This document shows, piece by piece, positions 28,421 through 42,200 of a DNA stretch of 64,000 nt. Position numbers and translations under genes: made by a program. Under the pieces are notes generated by a model. It was not told the origin of the DNA and searched no databases. It worked only from the letters and a program-made list of their open reading frames with translations. Position 1 is the stretch's first letter. Each line of letters begins with the position of its first letter. Origin of the DNA: Parietaria judaica (lineage: Eukaryota > Streptophyta > Magnoliopsida > Rosales > Urticaceae); assembly GCA_954871525.1 (NCBI GenBank), contig OX940871.1, positions 28,866,586 to 28,930,585 of the forward strand, in the 5' to 3' direction.

Positions 28421-31400
28421 TTTAGGTCGTAAACAATGTAAAATAAAGAAATGCTATAGGAAATGCTATAGAATTTCGAATGGCATTTTTCGTCAACAAT
28501 TTAATCCTTGCATATTTTTGCTTGAGAACTCTTTTTATATTCAAATTCCAATGTATAAGCCCTACAATCATTATTTTTTCAATTGGTTCGAAATTTAAGG
28601 TTGTAAAAAATGTAAAATAAAGAAATGCTATAGAAAATGCTATAGCATTTCCTATGGCATTTCTCGTCAACAATTTAATCCTTGCGTATTTTTGCATGAG
28701 AACTCTTGTTATATTCAAATTCCAATGTATAAGACCTAAAATCAATATTTTTTCAATTGGTTCGAAATTTAAGGTTGTAAAAAGTGTAAAATTAAGAAAT
28801 GCTATAGAAAATACTATAGCATTTCATATGGCATTTCTCGTCAACAATTTAATCCTTGCGTATTTTTGCATGAGAACTCTTGTTATATTCAAATTCCAAT
28901 GTATAAGCCCTAAAATAATTATTTTTTCAATTGGTTCGAAATTTTAGGTCGTAAACAATGTAAAATAAAGAAATGCTATAGGAAATGCTATAGAATTTCG
29001 AATGGCATTTTTCGTCAACAATTTAATCCTTCCATATTTTTGCTTGAGAACTCTTGTTATATTCAAATTCCAATGTATAAGCCCTAAAATCATTATTTTT
29101 TCAATTGGTTCGAAATTTAAGGTTGTAAAAAATGTAAAATAAAGAAATGCTATAGAAAATGCTATAGCATTTCCTATGGCATTTCTCGTCAACAATTTAA
29201 TCCTTGCATATTTTTGCATGAGAACTCTTGTTATATTCATATTCCAATGTATAAGCTCTAAAATCATTATTTTTTCAATTGGTTCGAAATTTAAGGTTGT
29301 AAAAAATGTAAAATAAAGAAATGCTATAGAAAATGCTATAGCATTTCCTATGGCATTTCTCTTCAACAATTTAATCCTTGCGTATTTTTGCATGAGAACT
29401 CTTGTTATATTCAAATTCCAATGTATAAGCCCTAAAATCAATATTTTTTCAATTGGTTCGAAATTTAAGGTTGTAAAAAGTGTAAAATAAAGAAATGCTA
29501 TAGAAAATGCTATAGCATTTCCTATGGCATTTCTCGTCAACAATTTAATCCTTGCGTATTTTTGCATGAGAACTCTTGTTATATTCAAATTCCAATGTAT
29601 AAGCCCTAAAATCATTATTTTTTCAATTGGTTCGAAATTTTAGGTCGTAAACAATGTAAAATAAAGAAATGCTATAGGAAATGCTATAGAATTTCGAATG
29701 GCATTTTTCGTCAACAGTTTAATCCTTGCATATTTTTGCTTGAGAACGCTTGTTATATTCAAATTCCAATGTATAAGCCCTAAAATTATTATTTTTTCAA
29801 TTGGTTTGAAATTTAAGGTTGTAAAAAATGTAAAATAAAGAAATGCTATGGAAAATGCTATAGCATTTCCTATGGCATTTCTCGTCAACAATTTAATCCT
29901 TGCATATTTTTGCATGAGAACTCTTGTTATATTCATATTCCAATGTATAAGCCCTAAAATCATTATTTTTTCAATTGGTTCGAAATTTAAGGTTGTAAAA
30001 AATGTAAAATAAAGAAATGCTATAGAAAATGCTATAGCATTTCCTATGGCATTTCTCGTCAACAATTTAATCCTTGCATATTTTTGCATGAGAACTCTTG
30101 TTATATTCATATTCCAATGTATAAGCCCTAAAATCATTTTTTTTTCAAATGGTTCGAAATTTAAGGTTGTAAAAAATGTAAAATAAAGAAATGCTATAGA
30201 AAATGCTATAGCATTTCCTATGGCATTTCTCGTCAACAATTTAATCCTTGCGTATTTTTGCATGAGAACTCTTGTTATATTCAAATTCCAATGTATAAGA
30301 CCTAAAATCAATATTTTTTCAATTGGTTCGAAATTTAAGGTTGTAAAAAGTGTAAAATTAAGAAATGCTATAGAAAATACTATAGCATTTCATATGGCAT
30401 TTCTCGTCAACAATTTAATCCTTGCGTATTTTTGCATGAGAACTCTTGTTATATTCAAATTCCAATGTATAAGACCTAAAATCAATATTTTTTCAATTGG
30501 TTCGAAATTTAAGGTTGTAAAAAATGTAAAATAAAGAAATGCTATGGAAAATGCTATAGCATTTCCTATGGCATTTCTCATCAACAATTTAATCCTTGCA
30601 AATTTTTGCATTGGAACTCTTGTTATATTCATATTCCAATGTATAAGCCCTAAAATCATTATTTTTTCAATTGGTTCGAAATTTAAGGTTGTAAAAAATG
30701 TAAAATAAAGAAATGCTATAGAAAATGCTATAGCATTTCCTATGGCATTTCTCGTCAACAATTTAATCCTTGCGTATTTTTGCATGAGAACTCTTGTTAT
30801 ATTCAAATTCCAATGTATAAGACCTAAAATCAATATTTTTTCAATTGGTTCGAAATTTTAGGTCGTAAACAATGTAAAATAAAGAAATGCTATAGGAAAT
30901 GCTATAGAATTTCGAATGGCATTTTTCGTCAACAATTTAATCCTTGCATATTTTTGCTTGAGAACTCTTGTTATATTCAAATTCCAATGTATAAGCCCTA
31001 AAATCATTATTTTTTCAATTGGTTCGAAATTTAAGGTTGTAAAAAATGTAAAATAAAGAAATGCTATAGAAAATGCTATAGCATTTCCTATGGCATTTCT
31101 CGTCAACAATTTAATCCTTGCATATTTTTGCATGAGAACTCTTGTTATATTCATATTCCAATGTATAAGCTCTAAAATCATTATTTTTTCAATTGGTTCG
31201 AAATTTAAGGTTGTAAAAAATGTAAAATAAAGAAATGCTATAGAAAATGCTATAGCATTTCCTATGGCATTTCTCTTCAACAATTTAATCCTTGCGTATT
31301 TTTGCATGAGAACTCTTGTTATATTCAAATTCCAATGTATAAGCCCTAAAATCAATATTTTTTCAATTGGTTCGAAATTTAAGGTTGTAAAAAGTGTAAA

Positions 31401-34400
31401 ATAAAGAAATGCTATAGAAAATGCTATAGCATTTCCTATGGCATTTCTCGTCAACAATTTAATCCTTGCGTATTTTTGCATGAGAACTCTTGTTATATTC
31501 AAATTCCAATGTATAAGCCCTAAAATCATTATTTTTTCAATTGGTTCGAAATTTTAGGTCGTAAACAATGTAAAATAAAGAAATGCTATAGGAAATGCTA
31601 TAGAATTTCGAATGGCATTTTTCGTCAACAGTTTAATCCTTGCATATTTTTGCTTGAGAACGCTTGTTATATTCAAATTCCAATGTATAAGCCCTAAAAT
31701 CATTATTTTTTCAATTGGTTTGAAATTTAAGGTTGTAAAAAATGTAAAATAAAGAAATGCTATGGAAAATGCTATAGCATTTCCTATGGCATTTCTCGTC
31801 AACAATTTAATCCTTGCATATTTTTGCATGAGAACTCTTGTTATATTCATATTCCAATGTATAAGCCCTAAAATCATTATTTTTTCAATTGGTTTGAAAT
31901 TTAAGGTTGTAAAAAATGTAAAATAAAGAAATGCTATAGAAAATGCTATAGCATTTCCTATGGCATTTCTCGTCAACAATTTAATCCTTGCATATTTTTG
32001 CATGAGAACTCTTGTTATATTCATATTCCAATGTATAAGCCCTAAAATCATTTTTTTTTCAATTGGTTCGAAATTTAAGGTTGTAAAAAATGTAAAATAA
32101 AGAAATGCTATAGAAAATGCTATAGCATTTCCTATGGCATTTCTCGTCAACAATTTAATCCTTGCGTATTTTTGCATGAGAACTCTTGTTATATTCAAAT
32201 TCCAATGTATAAGACCTAAAATCAATATTTTTTCAATTGGTTCGAAATTTAAGGTTGTAAAAAGTGTAAAATTAAGAAATGCTATAGAAAATACTATAGC
32301 ATTTCATATGGCATTTCTCGTCAACAATTTAATCCTTGCGTATTTTTGCATGAGAACTCTTGTTATATTCAAATTCCAATGTATAAGACCTAAAATCAAT
32401 ATTTTTTCAATTGGTTCGAAATTTAAGGTTGTAAAAAATGTAAAATAAAGAAATGCTATGGAAAATGCTATAGCATTTCCTATGGCATTTCTCGTCAACA
32501 ATTTAATCCTTGCAAATTTTTGCATGAGAACTCTTGTTATATTCATATTCCAATGTATAAGCCCTAAAATCATTATTTTTTCAATTGGTTCGAAATTTAA
32601 GGTTGTAAAAAATGTAAAATAAAGAAATGCTATAGAAAATGCTATAGCATTTCCTATGGCATTTCTCGTCAACAATTTAATCCTTGCGTATTTTTGCATG
32701 AGAACTCTTGTTATATTCAAATTCCAATGTATAAGACCTAAAATCAATATTTTTTCAATTGGTTCGAAATTTAAGGTTGTAAAAAGTGTAAAATTAAGAA
32801 ATGCTATAGAATATACTATAGCATTTCATATGGCATTTCTCGTCAACAATTTAATCCTTGCGTATTTTTGCATGAGAACTCTTGTTATATTCAAATTCCA
32901 ATGTATAAGACCTAAAATCAATATTTTTTCAATTGGTTCGAAATTTAAGGTTGTAAAAAATGTAAAATAAAGAAATGCTATGGAAAATGCTATAGCATTT
33001 CCTATGGCATTTCTCGTCAACAATTTAATCCTTGCAAATTTTTGCATGAGAACTCTTGTTATATTCATATTCCAATGTATAAGCCCTAAAATCATTATTT
33101 TTTCAATTGGTTCGAAATTTAACGTTGTAAAAAATGTAAAATAAAGAAATGCTATAGAAAATGCTATAGCATTTCCTATGGCATTTCTCGTCAACAATTT
33201 AATCCTTGCGTTTTTTTGCATGAGAACTCTTGTTATATTCAAATTCCAATGTATAAGCCCTAAAATCATTATTTTTTCAATTGGTTCGAAATTTAAGGTT
33301 GTAAAAAATGTAAAATAAAGAAATGCTATAGAAAATGCTATAGCATTTCCTATGGCATTTCTCGTCAACAATTTAATCCTTGCGTATTTTTGCATGAGAA
33401 CTCTTGTTATATTCAAATTCCAATGTATAAGACCTAAAATCAATATTTTTTCAATTGGTTCGAAATTTAAGGTTGTAAAAAGTGTAAAATTAAGAAATGC
33501 TATAGAAAATACTATAGCATTTCATATGGCATTTCTCGTCAACAATTTAATCCTTGCGTATTTTTGCATGAGAACTCTTGTTATATTCATATTCCAATGT
33601 ATAAGCCCTAAAATCATTATTTTTTCAATTGGTTCGAAATTTAAGGTTGTAAAAAATGTAAAATAAAGAAATGCTATGGAAAATGCTATAGCATTTCCTA
33701 TGGCATTTCTCGTCAACAATTTAATCCTTGCAAATTTTTGCATGAGAACTCTTGTTATATTCATATTCCAATGTATAAGCCCTAAAATCATTATTTTTTC
33801 AATTGGTTCGAAATTTAAGGTTGTAAAAAATGTAAAATAAAGAAATGCTATAGAAAATGCTATAGCATTTCCTATGGCATTTCTCGTCAACAATTTAATC
33901 CTTGCGTATTTTTGCATGAGAACTCTTGTTATATTCAAATTCCAATGTATAAGACCTAAAATCAATATTTTTTCAATTGGTTCGAAATTTAAGGTTGTAA
34001 AAAGTGTAAAATTAAGAAATGCTATAGAATATACTATAGCATTTCATATGGCATTTCTCGTCAACAATTTAATCCTTGCGTATTTTTGCATGAGAACTCT
34101 TGTTATATTCAAATTCCAATGTATAAGACCTAAAATCAATATTTTTTCAATTGGTTCGAAATTTAAGGTTGTAAAAAATGTAAAATAAAGAAATGCTATG
34201 GAAAATGCTATAGCATTTCCTATGGCATTTCTCGTCAACAATTTAATCCTTGCAAATTTTTGCATGAGAACTCTTGTTATATTCATATTCCAATGTATAA
34301 GCCCTAAAATCATTATTTTTTCAATTGGTTCGAAATTTAACGTTGTAAAAAATGTAAAATAAAGAAATGCTATAGAAAATGCTATAGCATTTCCTATGGC

Positions 34401-36240
34401 ATTTCTCGTCAACAATTTAATCCTTGCGTTTTTTTGCATGAGAACTCTTGTTATATTCAAATTCCAATGTATAAGCCCTAAAATCATTATTTTTTCAATT
34501 GGTTCGAAATTTAAGGTTGTAAAAAATGTAAAATAAAGAAATGCTATAGAAAATGCTATAGCATTTCCTATGGCATTTCTCGTCAACAATTTAATCCTTG
34601 CGTATTTTTGCATGAGAACTCTTGTTATATTCAAATTCCAATGTATAAGACCTAAAATCAATATTTTTTCAATTGGTTCGAAATTTAAGGTTGTAAAAAG
34701 TGTAAAATTAAGAAATGCTATAGAAAATACTATAGCATTTCATATGGCATTTCTCGTCAACAATTTAATCCTTGCGTATTTTTGCATGAGAACTCTTGTT
34801 ATATTCAAATTACAATGTATAAGCCCTAAAATCATTATTTTTTCAATTGGTTCGAAATTTTAGGTCGTAAACAATGTAAAATAAAGAAATGCTATAGGAA
34901 ATGCTATAGAATTTCGAATGGCATTTTTCGTCAACAATTTAATCCTTGCATATTTTTGCTTGAGAACTCTTGTTATATTCAAATTCCAATGTATAAGCCC
35001 TAAAATCATTATTTTTTCAATTGGTTCGAAATTTAAGGTTGTAAAAAATGTAAAATAAAGAAATGCTATAGAAAATGCTATAGCATTTCCTATGGCACTT
35101 CTCGTCAACAATTTAATCCTTGCATATTTTTGCATGAGAACTCTTGTTATATTCATATTCCAATGTATAAGCTCTAAAATCATTATTTTTTCAATTGGTT
35201 CGAAATTTAAGGTTGTAAAAAATGTAAAATAAAGAAATGCTATAGAAAATGCTATAGCATTTCCTATGGCATTTCTCGTCAACAATTTAATCCTTGCGTA
35301 TTTTTGCATGAGAACTTTTGTTATATTCAAATTCCAATGTATAAGCCCTAAAATCAATATTTTTTCAATTGGTTCGAAATTTAAGGTTGTAAAAAGTGTA
35401 AAATAAAGAAATGCTATAGAAAATGCTATAGCATTTCCTATGGCATTTCTCGTCAACAATTTAATAGTTGCGTATTTTTGCATGAGAACTCTTGTTATAT
35501 TCAAATTCCAATGTATAAGCCCTAAAATCATTATTTTTTCAATTGGTTCAAAATTTTAGGTCGTAAACAATGTAAAATAAAGAAATGCTATAGGAAATGC
35601 TATAGAATTTCGAATGGCATTTTTCGTCAACAATTTAATCCTTGCATATTTTTGCTTGAGAACGCTTGTTATATTCAAATTCCAATGTATAAGCCCTAAA
35701 ATCATTATTTTTTCAATTGGTTTGAAATTTAAGGTTGTAAAAAATGTAAAATAAAGAAATGCTATAGAAAATGCTATAGCATTTCCTATGGCATTTCTCG
35801 TCAACAATTTAATCCTTGCATATTTTTGCATGAGAACTCTTGTTATATTCATATTCCAATGTATAAGCCCTAAAATCATTATTTTTTCAATTGGTTCGAA
35901 ATTTAAGGTTGTAAAAAATGTAAAATAAAGAAATGCTATAGAAAATGCTATAGCATTTCCTATGGCATTTCTCGTCAACAATTTAATCCTTGCGTATTTT
36001 TGCACGAGAACTCTTGTTATATTTATATTCCAATGTATAAGCCCTAAAATCATTTTTTTTTCAATTGGTTCGAAATTTAAGGTTGTAAAAAATGTAAAAT
36101 AAAGAAATGCTATAGAAAATGCTATAGCATTTCCTATGGCATTTCTCGTCAACAATTTAATCCTTGCGTATTTTTGCATGAGAACTCTTGTTATATTCAA
36201 ATTCCAATGTATAAGCCCTAAAATCATTATTTTTTCAATT
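28420..36240. repeat. HOR domain F: 11-mer (1914 bp) and 7-mer (1218 bp) repeats
   Basis: The block at 28.94-30.5 kb recurs 1914 bp later (11 x 174) at 30.86-32.4 kb; both carry the CTCTTCAACAA and GTCAACAGTTTAATCC variants. From about 32.1 to 34.8 kb a 7-mer of 1218 bp takes over, split 3 + 4: ATAAGACCTAAAATCAATA monomers recur at 522- and 696-bp steps, and the ATAGAATATACTATAG variant appears near 32809 and 34027. The block starting near 34.86 kb again resembles the one at 28.94 kb, 5916 bp (34 monomers) away. Confidence 0.82.
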
Positions 36241-39200
36241 GGTTCGAAATTTTAGGTCGTAAACAATGTAAAATAAAGAAATGCTATAGGAAAGGCTATA
36301 GAATTTCGAATGGCATTTTTCGTCAACAATTTAATCCTTGCATATTTTTTCTTGAGAACTCTTGTTATACTCAAATTCCAAAATATAAGCCCTACAATCA
36401 TTATTTTTTGAATTGCTTCGACTTTTAGGTCGTAAACAATGTAAAATAAAGAAATGCTATAGGAAATGCTATAGAATTTCCTATGGAATTTAACGCCAAC
36501 AATTTGATCCTTGCATATTTTTGCATGAGAACGCTTGTAATATTAAAATTCCAATGTATAAGCCCTAAAATCATTATTTTTTCAATTGGTTCGAAATTTA
36601 AGGTTGTAAAAAATGTAAAATAAAGAAATGCTATAGAAAATGCTATAGCATTTCCTATGGCATTTCTCGTCAACAATTTAATCCTTGCATATTTTTTGCA
36701 TGAGAACTCTTGTTATATTCAAATTCCAATGTATAAGCCCTAAAATCATTATTTTTTCAATTGGTTCGAAATTTAAGGTTGTAAAAAATGTAAAATAAAG
36801 AAATGCTATAGGAAATGCTATAGCATTTCCTATGGCATTTCTCGTCAACAATTTAATCCTTGCATATTTTTGCATGAGAACTCTTGTTATATTGAAATTC
36901 CAATGTATAAGCCCTAAAATCATTATTTTTTCAATTGGTTCGAAATTTAAGGTTGTAAAAAGTGTAAAATAAAGAAATGCTATAGAAAATGCTATAGCAT
37001 TTCCTATGGCATTTCTCGTCAACAATTTAATCCTTGCGTATTTTTGCATGAGAACTCTTGTTATATTCAAATTCCAATGTATAAGCCCTAAAATCAATAT
37101 TTTTTCAATTGGTTCGAAATTTAAGGTTGTAAAAAGTGTAAAATAAAGAAATGCTATAGGAAATGCTATAGCATTTCCTATGGCATTTCTCGTCAACAAT
37201 TTAATCCTTGCGTATTTTTGCATGAGAACTCTTGTTATATTCAAATTCCAATGTATAAGCCCTAAAATCATTATTTTTTCAATTGGTTCGAAATTTTAGG
37301 TCGTAAACAATGTAAAATAAAGAAATGCTATAGGAAATGCTATAGAATTTCGAATGGCATTTTTCGTCAACAATTTAATCCTTGCATATTTTTGCTTGAG
37401 AACGCTTGTTATATTCAAATTCCAATGTATAAGCCCTAAAATCATTATTTTTTCAATTGGTTTGAAATTTAAGGTTGTAAAAAATGTAAAATAAAGAAAT
37501 GCTATAGAAAATGCTATAGCATTTCCTATGGCATTTCTCGTCAACAATTTAATCCTTGCATATTTTTGCATGAGAACTCTTGTTATATTCATATTCCAAT
37601 GTATAAGCCCTAAAATCATTATTTTTTCAATTGGTTCGAAATTTAAGGTTGTAAAAAATGTAAAATAAAGAAATGCTATAGAAAATGCTATAGCATTTCC
37701 TATGGCATTTCTCGTCAACAATTTAATCCTTGCATATTTTTGCATGAGAACTCTTGTTATATTCATATTCCAATGTATAAGCCCTAAAATAATTTTTTTT
37801 TCAATTGGTTCGAAATTTAAGGTTGTAAAAAATGTAAAATAAAGAAATGCTATAGAAAATGCTATAGCATTTCCTATGGCATTTCTCGTCAACAATTTAA
37901 TCCTTGCATATTTTTGCATGAGAACTCTTGTTATATTCATATTCCAATGTATAAGCCCTAAAATCATTATTTTTTCAATTGGTTCGAAATTTAAGGTTGT
38001 AAAAAATGTAAAATAAAGAAATGCTATAGGAAATGCTATAGCATTTCCTATGGCATTTCTCGTCAACAATTTAATCCTTGCATATTTTTGCATGAGAACT
38101 CTTGTTATATTCAAATTCCAATGTATAAGCCCTAAAATCATTATTTTTTCAATTGGTTCAAAGTTTAATGTTGTAAAAAATGTAAAATAAAGAAATGCTA
38201 TAGGAAATGCTATAGCATTTCCTATGGCATTTCTCGTCAACAATTTAATCCTTGCATATTTTTGTGTGAGAACTCTTGTTATAATCAAATTCCAATGTAT
38301 AAGCCCTAAGATCATTATTTTTTCAATTGGTTCAAAATTTTAGGTCGTAAACAATGTAAAATAAAGAAATGCTATAGCATTTCCTATTGCATTTCTCGTC
38401 AACAATTTAATACTTGCATATTTTTGCATGAGAACTCTTGTTATATTCAAATTCCAATGTATAAGCCCTAAAATCAATATTTTTTCAATTGGTTCGAAAT
38501 TTAAGGTTGTAAAAAGTGTAAAATAAAGAAATGCTATAGAAAATGCTATAGCATTTCCTATGGCATTTCTCGTCAACAATTTAATCCTTGCATATTTTTG
38601 CATGAGAACTCTTGTTATATTCAAATTCCAATGTATAAGCCCTAAAATCATTATTTTTTCAATTGGTTCAAAATTTTAGGTCGTAAACAATGTAAAAAAA
38701 GAAATGCTATAGGAAATGCTATAGAATTTCGAATGGCATTTTTCGTCAACAATTTAATCCTTGCATATTTTTGCTTGAGAACGCTTGTTATATTCAAATT
38801 CCAATGTATAAGCCCTAAAATCATTATTTTTTCAATTGGTTTGAAATTTAAGGTTGTAAAAAATGTAAAATAAAGAAATGCTATAGAAAATGCTATAGCA
38901 TTTCCTATGACATTTCTCGTCAACAATTTAATCCTTGCATATTTTTGCATGAGAACTCTTGTTATATTCATATTCCAATGTATAAGCCCTAAAATCATTA
39001 TTTTTTCAATTGGTTCGAAATTTAAGGTTGTAAAAAATGTAAAATAAAGAAATGCTATAGAAAATGCTATAGCATTTCCTATGGCATTTCTCGTCAACAA
39101 TTTAATCCTTGCGTATTTTTGCATGAGAACTCTTGTTATATTCATATTCCAATGTATAAGCCCTAAAATCATTTTTTTTTCAATTGGTTCGAAATTTAAG

Positions 39201-42200
39201 GTTGTAAAAAATGTAAAATAAAGAAATGCTATAGAAAATGCTATAGCATTTCCTATGGCATTTCTCGTCAACAATTTAATCCTTGCGTATTTTTGCATGA
39301 GAACTCTTGTTATATTCAAATTCCAATGTATAAGCCCTAAAATCATTATTTTTTCAATTGGTTCGAAATTTTAGGTCGTAAACAATGTAAAATAAAGAAA
39401 TGCTATAGGAAAGGCTATAGAATTTCGAATGGCATTTTTCGTCAACAATTTAATCCTTGCATATTTTTTCTTGAGAACTCTTGTTATATTCAAATTCCAA
39501 AATATAAGCCCTAAAATCATTATTTTTTCAATTGCTTCGACTTTTAGGTCGTAAACAATGTAAAATAAAGAAATGCTATAGGAAATGCTATAGAATTTCC
39601 TATGGAATTTAACGCCAACAATTTGATCCTTGCATATTTTTGCATGAGAACGCTTGTAATATTAAAATTCCAATGTATAAGCCCTAAAATCATTATTTTT
39701 TCAATTGGTTCGAAATTTAAGGTTGTAAAAAATGTAAAATAAAGAAATGCTATAGAAAATGCTATAGCATTTCCTATGGCATTTCTCGTCAACAATTTAA
39801 TCCTTGCATATTTTTTGCATGAGAACTCTTGTTATATTCAAATTCCAATGTATAAGCCCTAAAATCATTATTTTTTCAATTGGTTCGAAATTTAAGGTTG
39901 TAAAAAATGTAAAATAAAGAAATGCTATAGGAAATGCTATAGCATTTCCTATGGCATATCTCGTCAACAATTTAATCCTTGCATATTTTTGCATGAGAAC
40001 TCTTGTTATATTGAAATTCCAATGTATAAGCCCTAAAATCATTATTTTTTCAATTGGTTCAAAATTTAAGGTTGTAAAAAGTGTAAAATAAAGAAATGCA
40101 ATAGAAAATGCTATAGCATTTCCTATGGCATTTCTCGTCAACAATTTAATCCTTGCGTATTTTTGCATGAGAACTCTTGTTATATTCAAATTCCAATGTA
40201 TAAGCCCCAAAATCAATATTTTTTCAATTGGTTCGAAATTTAAGGTTGTAAAAAGTGTAAAATAAAGAAATGCTATAGAAAATGCTATAGCATTTCCTAT
40301 GGCATTTCTCGTCAACAATTTAATCCTTGCGTATTTTTGCATGAGAACTCTTGTTATATTCAAATTCCAATGTATAAGCCCTAAAATCATTATTTTTTCA
40401 ATTGGTTCGAAATTTTAGGTCGTAAACAATGTAAAATAAAGAAATGCTATAGGAAATGCTATAGAATTTCGAATGGCATTTTTCGTCAACAATTTAATCC
40501 TTGCATATTTTTGCTTGAGAACGCTTGTTATATTCAAATTCCAATGTATAAGCCCTAAAATCATTATTTTTTCAATTGGTTTGAAATTTAAGGTTGTAAA
40601 AAATGTAAAATAAAGAAATGCTATAGAAAATGCTATAGCATTTCCTATGGCATTTCTCGTCAACAATTTAATCCTTGCATATTTTTGCATGAGAACTCTT
40701 GTTATATTCATATTCCAATGTATAAGCCCTAAAATCATTATTTTTTCAATTGGTTCGAAATTTAAGGTTGTAAAAAATGTAAAATAAAGAAATGCTATAG
40801 AAAATGCTATAGCATTTCCTATGGCATTTCTCGTCAACAATTTAATCCTTGCATATTTTTGCATGAGAACTCTTGTTATATTCATATTCAAATGTATAAG
40901 CCCTAAAATCATTTTTTTTTCAATTGGTTCAAAATTTAAGGTTGTAAAAAATGTAAAATAAAGAAATGCTATAGAAAATGCTATAGCATTTCCTATGGCA
41001 TTTCTCGTCAACAATTTAATCCTTGCGTATTTTTGCATGAGAACTCTTGTCATATTCAAATTCCAATGTATAAGCCCTAAAATCATTATTTTTTCAATTG
41101 GTTCGAAATTTTAGGTCGTAAACAATGTAAAATAAAGACATGCTATAGGAAAGGCTATAGAATTTCGAATGGCATTTTTCGTCAACAATTTAATCCTTGC
41201 ATATTTTTTCTTGAGAACTCTTGTTATATTCAAATTCCAAAATATAAGCCCTAAAATCATTATTTTTTCAATTGCTTCGACTTTTAGGTCGTAAACAATG
41301 TAAAATAAAGAAATGCTATAGGAAATGCTATAGAATTTCCTATGGAATTTAACGCCAACAATTTGATCCTTGCATATTTTTGCATGAGAACGCTTGTAAT
41401 ATTAAAATTCCAATGTATAAGCCCTAAAATCATTATTTTTTCAATTGGTTCGAAATTTAAGGTTGTAAAAAATGTAAAATAAAGAAATGCTATAGAAAAT
41501 GCTATAGCGTTTCCTATGGCATTTCTCGTCAACAATTTAATCCTTGCATATTTTTTGCATGAGAACTCTTGTTATATTCAAATTCCAATGTATAAGCCCT
41601 AAAATCATTATTTTTTCAATTGGTTCGAAATTTAAGGTTGTAAAAAATGTAAAATAAAGAAATGCTATAGGAAATGCTATAGCATTTTCTATGGCATTTC
41701 TCGTCAACAATTTAATCCTTGCATATTTTTGCATGAGAACTCTTGTTATATTGAAATTCCAATGTATAAGCCCTAAAATCATTATTTTTTCAATTGGTTC
41801 GAAATTTAAGGTTGTAAAAAGTGTAAAATAAAGAAATGCTATAGAAAATGCTATAGCATTTCCTATGGCATTTCTCGTCAACAATTTAATCCTTGCGTAT
41901 TTTTGCATGAGAACTCTTGTTATATTCAAATTCCAATGTATAAGCCCTAAAATCAATATTTTTTCAATTGGTTCGAAATTTAAGGTTGTAAAAAGTGTAA
42001 AATAAAGAAATGCTATAGAAAATGCTATAGCATTTCCTATGGCATTTCTCGTCAACAATTTAATCCTTGCGTATTTTTGCATGAGAACTCTTGTTATATT
42101 CAAATTCCAATGTATAAGCCCTAAAATCATTATTTTTTCAATTGGTTCGAAATTTTAGGTCGTAAACAATCTAAAATAAAGAAATGCTATAGAATTTCGT

